DNA from: Planctomycetota bacterium
GTDB lineage: Bacteria; Planctomycetota; PLA2; JAEUHO01
Length of the DNA stretch: 5,301 nucleotides
Direction of reading: 5' to 3'
NCBI GenBank assembly: GCA_029213105.1
Contig: JARGNS010000281.1
Location: 1-5,301, forward strand
Numbering within the stretch: position 1 is the stretch's first letter; each line of letters starts with the position of its first letter. Below are positions 1-3,146 of the stretch, piece by piece. The translations under genes and the position numbers were made by a program. The notes beneath the pieces were generated by a model. It made no database searches, had not been told where the DNA came from, and saw only the letters and a program-made list of their open reading frames with translations.

Positions 1-1
1 A

Positions 2-80
2 GGGGCGGTCCGGCAAGGGCGTAGCCCGCGCGTGTGTCCGCCCGTGCCGACCCTGGGCCTGCCCATTCCTGGACCGCCCC
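2..80. repeat. Perfect 10-bp inverted repeat with 59-bp spacer
   Basis: GGGGCGGTCC at 2-11 is exactly complementary to GGACCGCCCC at 71-80. The 59 bases between are GC-rich and can form smaller internal pairs, for example GTCC (8-11) with GGGC (17-20) as a competing local hairpin. The arms could close a multibranched RNA structure or be a chance event in GC-rich DNA. I do not recognise an RNA family here. Confidence 0.4.
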
Positions 81-92
81 GACAAGACGCCC

Positions 93-123
93 CGATCGTG
101 ATCGATCTACACCGGCAAGCCGG
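93..123. repeat. Two adjacent short dyads with 2-nt centres
   Basis: CGATC-gt-GATCG (93-104) and CCGGC-aa-GCCGG (112-123) are both perfect 5-bp dyads with two central bases. Their centres lie 19 bp apart, close to two helical turns. The first also carries three GATC sites between 94 and 107. The arrangement resembles a pair of regulator half-site dyads, but 5-bp dyads are common by chance at this base composition, so a regulatory role is only a guess. Confidence 0.25.
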
Positions 124-188
124 CTCGTTGATTTGAGCCAGGCGTGATCGAACCCCGCACGGGAGCTGGCGATGCGCGCATGGGCCGT

Positions 189-215
189 GCCCACCCACGC
201 TCCGCGTGGGCGGGT
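189..215 (+). repeat. Hairpin in the mreB upstream region
   Basis: CCCACGC (194-200) pairs perfectly with GCGTGGG (204-210) around a TCC loop. The stem continues after one A-C mismatch with three G-C pairs (190-192 with 212-214) and a G-T pair. The 9-mer GCCCACCCA on its left side (189-197) recurs at 230-238, so an alternative pairing is conceivable. No T-run follows, so this is not an intrinsic terminator. Confidence 0.35.
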
Positions 216-425
216 GGTGTCCCACAATCGCCCACCCAAGCCCAAAAACCGGGCTCCGGCTCACCCCGGGGCCGATCGCGACCGACCCCAGGTAGTACCG
301 GCCGCTCGTCGCGCGCTCTCGGACCGTCCCCACCACGGGGGCCATGCATCCCGGGAATCGCCGCTCGATGGGAGTGGTTGGCGCCGTGGCTTGCCCGGCG
401 CCGTCCCTTGGTCGGTGTACATAGA

Positions 426-478
426 CGCCGCTGAGGGAGCGGCGCTCTTGCGATCGTCGCCTACCCCGTCGGCGATCG
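426..478 (+). repeat. Two consecutive hairpins about 60-110 bp upstream of mreB
   Basis: CGCCGCT (426-432) pairs perfectly with AGCGGCG (438-444) around a GAGGG loop. Directly after it, CGAT (451-454) plus CGCC (458-461) pair with GGCGATCG (471-478), leaving a 3-nt bulge (455-457) and a 9-nt loop. If the mreB transcript starts upstream of 426, both would lie in its leader. Neither is followed by a T-run. A function in mRNA stability or leader control is possible but unsupported beyond the pairing. Confidence 0.35.
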
Positions 479-537
479 GGAGCCAGGTGTGCGGCGAGTC
501 GCGTCGCAACGTCGGGGTCCGGGAAGGTGGCTGATCC

Positions 538-1590
538 ATGCCCAAGCTCATCGAGTGGCTCGTCGGGAAGTTCTCCATCGATATGGGGATCGACCTTGGA
601 ACGGCCAACACGCTCGTCTGCGTCCAGGGGCGCGGCATCATCCTGAATGAGCCGTCCGTCGTCGCGGTCAAGAAGGGCACCAACAAGGTGCTGCTCGAAG
701 GCCGTGCGGTGGGTGATACGGCCAAGGAGATGCTCGGCAAGACCCCGGGCAACATCGTCGCCATCCGCCCGCTCAAGGACGGCGTCATCGCCGACTTCGA
801 GATCACCGAGGCGATGCTGCGCTACTTCATCTACAAGGTGCACGACCGCACCTGGGCCGTGCACCCGCGCGTCGTGATTGCCATTCCCTACGGCATCACG
901 CCCGTCGAGAAGCGCGCCGTCATCAACTCCGCCGAGCGCGCCGGCGCCCGCAAGGTCTACCTCATCGAGGAGCCCATGGCGGCCGGCATCGGCGTCGGCC
1001 TGCCCATCACCGAGCCGCAGGCTTCGATGATCGTCGACATCGGCGGCGGCACGACGGAGGTCGCCGTGATCTCCCTGGCCGGCATCGTGACGGCCCAGTC
1101 CATGCGCGTGGCCGGTGACTCGATGGACGAAGCCATCGTCAACCACATGCGCAACACCTACAACCTGCTCATTGGCGAGCAGACCGCCGAGAAGATCAAG
1201 ATCGGCATCGGCAGCGCGTACCCGCTCAAGCGCGAGATGACCATGGACGTGAAGGGCCGCGACCTCAAGCAGGGCCTGCCCCGCAAGGTCGTCGTCACCT
1301 CCGAGGAGATCCGCGAGGCCCTCCAGGAGCCGGTCCGCGGCATCGTCGACACGGTCAAGAACACCCTCGAGTCGACCCCGCCGGAGCTGGCGGCCGACCT
1401 GGTGGACAGCGGCGTCGTCGTGGCGGGCGGTGGCGCCCTCCTGCGAGGCCTGGATCGCGTCATCGCCGAGGAGATCAACCTCCCCGTGCGCGTCGCCGAG
1501 GACCCGCTCACGGCCGTCGCACGCGGCACGGGCGTCTTCCTCGAGAAGATCCGCGACCTGCGCGTCGCCCTCGACTCGAGCGACGAGTAG
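538..1590 (+). CDS. mreB: MreB, bacterial actin homologue, rod-shape determining protein
   Basis: This is a full-length MreB of 350 residues, the usual family size. MreB binds nucleotide, forms membrane-bound antiparallel filaments on the cytoplasmic face and directs lateral-wall synthesis. Residues 1-13 (MPKLIEWLVGKFS) look like the N-terminal amphipathic membrane-binding helix. The phosphate-1 loop is MGIDLGTANTLV (16-27). LIEEPMAA around Glu144/Glu145 matches the segment holding the catalytic glutamate. The phosphate-2 loop is DIGGGTTEVAV (from 167), GEQTAEKIK follows, and the adenosine motif is VVVAGGGALL (293-302). No key residue is missing. The ATG at 538 is preceded by a purine-rich site, GGAAGGTGG (522-530), 7 nt upstream, and gives the expected N-terminus. 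It is the first gene of the mre cluster but is separated from mreC by 219 bp, so it may have its own transcript. Identity is very secure; actin-like paralogues such as Mbl cannot be told apart here, but the neighbourhood fits mreB. Confidence 0.98.
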   Translation: MPKLIEWLVGKFSIDMGIDLGTANTLVCVQGRGIILNEPSVVAVKKGTNKVLLEGRAVGDTAKEMLGKTPGNIVAIRPLKDGVIADFEITEAMLRYFIYKVHDRTWAVHPRVVIAIPYGITPVEKRAVINSAERAGARKVYLIEEPMAAGIGVGLPITEPQASMIVDIGGGTTEVAVISLAGIVTAQSMRVAGDSMDEAIVNHMRNTYNLLIGEQTAEKIKIGIGSAYPLKREMTMDVKGRDLKQGLPRKVVVTSEEIREALQEPVRGIVDTVKNTLESTPPELAADLVDSGVVVAGGGALLRGLDRVIAEEINLPVRVAEDPLTAVARGTGVFLEKIRDLRVALDSSDE

Positions 1591-1606
1591 CCCCGAGGAG
1601 GCGCAC

Positions 1607-1682
1607 GAGCCGGGGGCACTTGCTCCCGGGCTCATGGGAAGCCTCCATGGGCAGCCCGTCCCCACGGCGGGGGCGCCGCGGG
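1607..1682 (+). terminator. Two GC-rich hairpins after mreB (possible terminator or attenuator)
   Basis: The first hairpin (1607-1633) pairs GAG, CC and GGGGGC (1607-1617) with GCTCCC, GG and CTC (1622-1633) around an ACTT loop. It has one G-T pair and one bulged G (1630). The second (1661-1682) pairs CGGCG (1665-1669) with CGCCG (1674-1678) around a GGGG loop, and three more C-G pairs follow across one A-C mismatch. They lie 17 and 71 nt after the mreB stop. Neither has the T-run of a classical intrinsic terminator, so they could equally be 3'-end stabilisers of mreB mRNA or partial attenuators. Confidence 0.35.
1633..1656. repeat. Short tandem direct repeat, period 13
   Basis: CATGGGAAGCC (1633-1643) and CATGGGCAGCC (1646-1656) differ at one of 11 positions and sit 13 bp apart between the two hairpins after mreB. 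No function is evident. The copy number is only two, so it may be chance or a small duplication. Confidence 0.3.
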
Positions 1683-1686
1683 AGCC

Positions 1687-1717
1687 TTGACGCAGGGCGC
1701 TGGCGCGGTTGAATACT
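1687..1717 (+). promoter_or_regulatory. Possible sigma70-type promoter for mreC-mreD-mrdA
   Basis: TTGACG (1687-1692) matches the -35 consensus at five of six positions. An AT-richer patch follows in otherwise very GC-rich DNA. Two -10 candidates each match four of six consensus bases: TTGAAT (1709-1714, 16-bp spacer) and AATACT (1712-1717, 19-bp spacer). The position, between the hairpins after mreB and the mreC start, is sensible for an internal operon promoter. Transcription would start near 1721-1725, giving a leader of about 85-90 nt. Confidence 0.4.
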
Positions 1718-1724
1718 AGATCCT

Positions 1725-1747
1725 GGGGGCAAACGCCGATTGCCCCC
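1725..1747 (+). promoter_or_regulatory. Perfect 8-bp hairpin at the predicted mreC transcript start
   Basis: GGGGGCAA (1725-1732) pairs exactly with TTGCCCCC (1740-1747) around a 7-nt loop. It lies immediately downstream of the candidate -10 box. If that promoter is real, the mRNA would begin with this stem, an arrangement that can protect a 5' end from decay; as DNA it could be an operator dyad. No T-run follows, so termination is unlikely. Confidence 0.4.
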
Positions 1748-1767
1748 CAAGATAGACCCCTGGCGCG

Positions 1768-1781
1768 CCGGAGAGCTCCGG
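1768..1781 (+). repeat. Short dyad just upstream of the mreC ribosome binding site
   Basis: CCGGAG (1768-1773) and CTCCGG (1776-1781) form a perfect 6-bp dyad around AG. As RNA it would fold as a 5-bp stem with a GAGC loop, ending 16 nt before the GGAGGG ribosome binding site at 1798-1803. It overlaps GGCGCGCC (1762-1769), itself a palindrome. It leaves the ribosome binding site free, so any effect on translation would be mild. Confidence 0.3.
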
Positions 1782-1809
1782 TCGCAGCCACGGGCGTGGA
1801 GGGTGGCGC

Positions 1810-2640
1810 ATGCGCTTGCGCAAGCGACATGCATGGGGTGCGGTCCTGATCGCCCTGTTCGCCCTGCCGGTCTTGAAGCCCAGCGGGGTGCCGCTGCTCG
1901 AGGAGCCGACGGGCGCCTTCTTCGGCTGGTTCTCCGAGCTCACGCCCAGTCCGCAGGTCTTCAGCACGCCCAGCCACGCGGCCGACGACGACCCGCGCAT
2001 CCGCGAGCTCGAACTCGAGAACCGCCGCCACTGGAACGAGCACATGCGCGCGCGCGACCTGCTGCTGCAGCGCGCCGAGGTTCTCGAGGTCCTCAAGCGT
2101 GGCGAGCTCGACCGGCTGCCGCGTGGCGTGCTCGCACGCGTCCTGCGCGCCCACGACCCCGTGCCCACGCGCCGCTCCATCCTGCTCGACCGCGGCACCG
2201 CCGACGGCGTCCGGGTGGGGGACACGGTCGTCATGGGCGGCACGTACCTCGGCCGCGTCCGCACGGCGCGCGCGAGCACGTCCCTCGTGCAGCTGCTGAC
2301 CGATCCGCGCTCGCGCCTCGAGGTGTTCGTCCGCACGAGCAAGGGCAAGCTGCTGCGCGGCTACGCGCGCCGGGTCGGTTCCCGCGACGGGGCCGACAAC
2401 ATGGAGGTGGAGTTCGTCCAGCTCAAGTCCGGGCTCGGCGTGATCCCCGAGGGCTCGCCTGTCTTCACCGCCAACTTCGATGAGCGTGTGCCTGCGCACC
2501 TGCTGGTCGGGCTGGTCAGCGAGGTCCGCGACCCCGATCGCGATCGCATGCCCGTCCTGGCCGTCCGCCCGGCCATGGACCTCGACCGCTCCACCGACGT
2601 GATCGTCCTGCTTACGGCCCCCGCGCCGTCCCGCCGTTGA
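1810..2640 (+). CDS. mreC: MreC, periplasmic elongasome scaffold protein
   Basis: The 276-residue product has MreC architecture. A short basic N-terminus (RLRKRH) and a hydrophobic membrane segment (about 9-22) are followed by a charged, coiled-coil-like helix (about 61-100), then the two beta-rich domains. Recognisable family stretches are RRSILLDRGTADGV (121-134), the turn with GDTVVMGGTYLGRV (137-150), LVQLLTD (159-165) and the C-terminal AVRPAMDLDRSTDVIVLL (251-268). MreC is anchored in the inner membrane, forms filaments or dimers in the periplasm, and binds and activates PBP2. GGAGGG (1798-1803), 6 nt before ATG 1810, fixes the start. The stop overlaps the mreD start by four bases (TTGA). 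One oddity: where the family usually has a short P-x-G-L-x-V-G turn near the end, residues 213-234 form a longer loop (IPEGSPVF to LVGL). Confidence 0.93.
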   Translation: MRLRKRHAWGAVLIALFALPVLKPSGVPLLEEPTGAFFGWFSELTPSPQVFSTPSHAADDDPRIRELELENRRHWNEHMRARDLLLQRAEVLEVLKRGELDRLPRGVLARVLRAHDPVPTRRSILLDRGTADGVRVGDTVVMGGTYLGRVRTARASTSLVQLLTDPRSRLEVFVRTSKGKLLRGYARRVGSRDGADNMEVEFVQLKSGLGVIPEGSPVFTANFDERVPAHLLVGLVSEVRDPDRDRMPVLAVRPAMDLDRSTDVIVLLTAPAPSRR

Positions 2641-3146
2641 GCCTCGTCTTCCTCCTCCTGCTGATGCTCCTGGCCACGGCGGTGCCGGATCTCGTGCCGT
2701 CGGTGCTCTCCATCGATCGCCACCCCCCGGACCTGTGGGCCGTGATGGCTCTCTATCTGGCGTTCCGGGCGCGCGGCTTCCGCTGCGTGGGCTGGGCCGT
2801 GCTGCTGGGGCTCGTGCGCGATGGGGTCTCGCTGGACCCCTTCGGCACCCATGGCTTCGTCCTGGGCACGGTGGCCTTCATCTTCTGCGAGGGGCGCAAG
2901 TCACGCGGCCGCATCGAGGGGGCCTCGCGGGCCGCCCTCACGGCCGTGGGCGTGCTCTTCGCCAGCTGGTTGTATCTGGTTCGCATCCTGCCGCTCGGCG
3001 GCGGGGTCGTGACGTTTGGAGCGTTCGTCGACGCCGTTCCGGTCGCGCTGTGGTCCACCGTGATGGCCTTGGGCCTCTATCCGGTGTTCGATCGCTTCGG
3101 CCTCTTCGACGAGATCTGCGGGAGGTCCCATGCGTTTTCAACGTAG
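2637..3146 (+). CDS. mreD: MreD, integral membrane component of the elongasome
   Basis: A 169-residue, very hydrophobic protein with about five or six membrane segments (roughly 2-20, 33-44, 48-61, 71-85, 98-118 and 125-150). The segment around GLVRDGVSLDPFGTHGF (58-74), with an Asp in a hydrophobic helix followed by a small-residue turn, fits the conserved MreD region. Size and position directly after mreC are standard. MreD works with MreC in the inner membrane to regulate PBP2-RodA; it has no known enzymatic activity. I choose the TTG at 2637 because it overlaps the mreC stop in TTGA, a typical coupling arrangement, and keeps the whole first membrane segment. No good ribosome binding site is visible, so translation probably depends on ribosomes finishing mreC. 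The alternative ATG at 2664 would remove nine residues and also lacks a binding site. The end overlaps mrdA by 17 bp. Confidence 0.9.
   Translation: MSLVFLLLLMLLATAVPDLVPSVLSIDRHPPDLWAVMALYLAFRARGFRCVGWAVLLGLVRDGVSLDPFGTHGFVLGTVAFIFCEGRKSRGRIEGASRAALTAVGVLFASWLYLVRILPLGGGVVTFGAFVDAVPVALWSTVMALGLYPVFDRFGLFDEICGRSHAFST
3121..3125 (+). promoter_or_regulatory. Ribosome binding site of mrdA inside mreD
   Basis: GGAGG lies 4 nt before the ATG at 3130, inside the last codons of mreD. It decides the mrdA start and shows that the overlap with mreD is real. Confidence 0.75.

Larger units (their letters stand above)
1..537. other. Long region without a convincing gene upstream of mreB
   Basis: No reading frame here looks like a protein. 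The open frames on both strands give Arg/Pro/Ser/Gly-rich translations without domains, and the larger ones overlap one another. Two frames enter from the left edge and stop at TGA 99-101 and TGA 134-136. Either could be the tail of an upstream gene, but each is too short to judge, and the second has weaker GC preference in third positions than the real genes. What I can see is a set of inverted repeats (2-80, 93-104, 112-123, 189-215, 426-444, 451-478) and one small AT-richer patch, TGTACATAGA at 416-425. That patch could hold a poor -10 box (TACATA, 418-423), but its only -35 candidate (TTGCCC, 391-396) is 21 bp away, so I do not call a promoter. The stretch probably contains the mreB promoter and leader. 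Confidence 0.6.

Noticed and set aside
5..30. Resemblance to the tip of signal recognition particle RNA (GTCCGG followed by AGGGC and GTAGCCC)
   Set aside because: The GGAA-type tetraloop and the conserved asymmetric internal loop are not present, and the flanks do not form the long SRP hairpin.
2..136. Tail of an upstream gene ending at TGA 134-136, or at TGA 99-101 in another frame
   Set aside because: Both frames are possible but short and without family features; the 10-bp inverted repeat also spans them. Cannot be decided without the sequence to the left.
140..165. tRNA T-arm-like sequence GGGTTCGATCAC on the minus strand
   Set aside because: The flanking bases do not form a 5-bp T stem, and no acceptor, D or anticodon arms can be placed around it.
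172..534. A 120-codon + strand frame upstream of mreB, and a 181-codon minus frame at 261-806
   Set aside because: The first is Arg/Pro/Ser-rich without hydrophobic core patterning. The second runs antisense into mreB. Neither has a clear ribosome binding site or a recognisable family.
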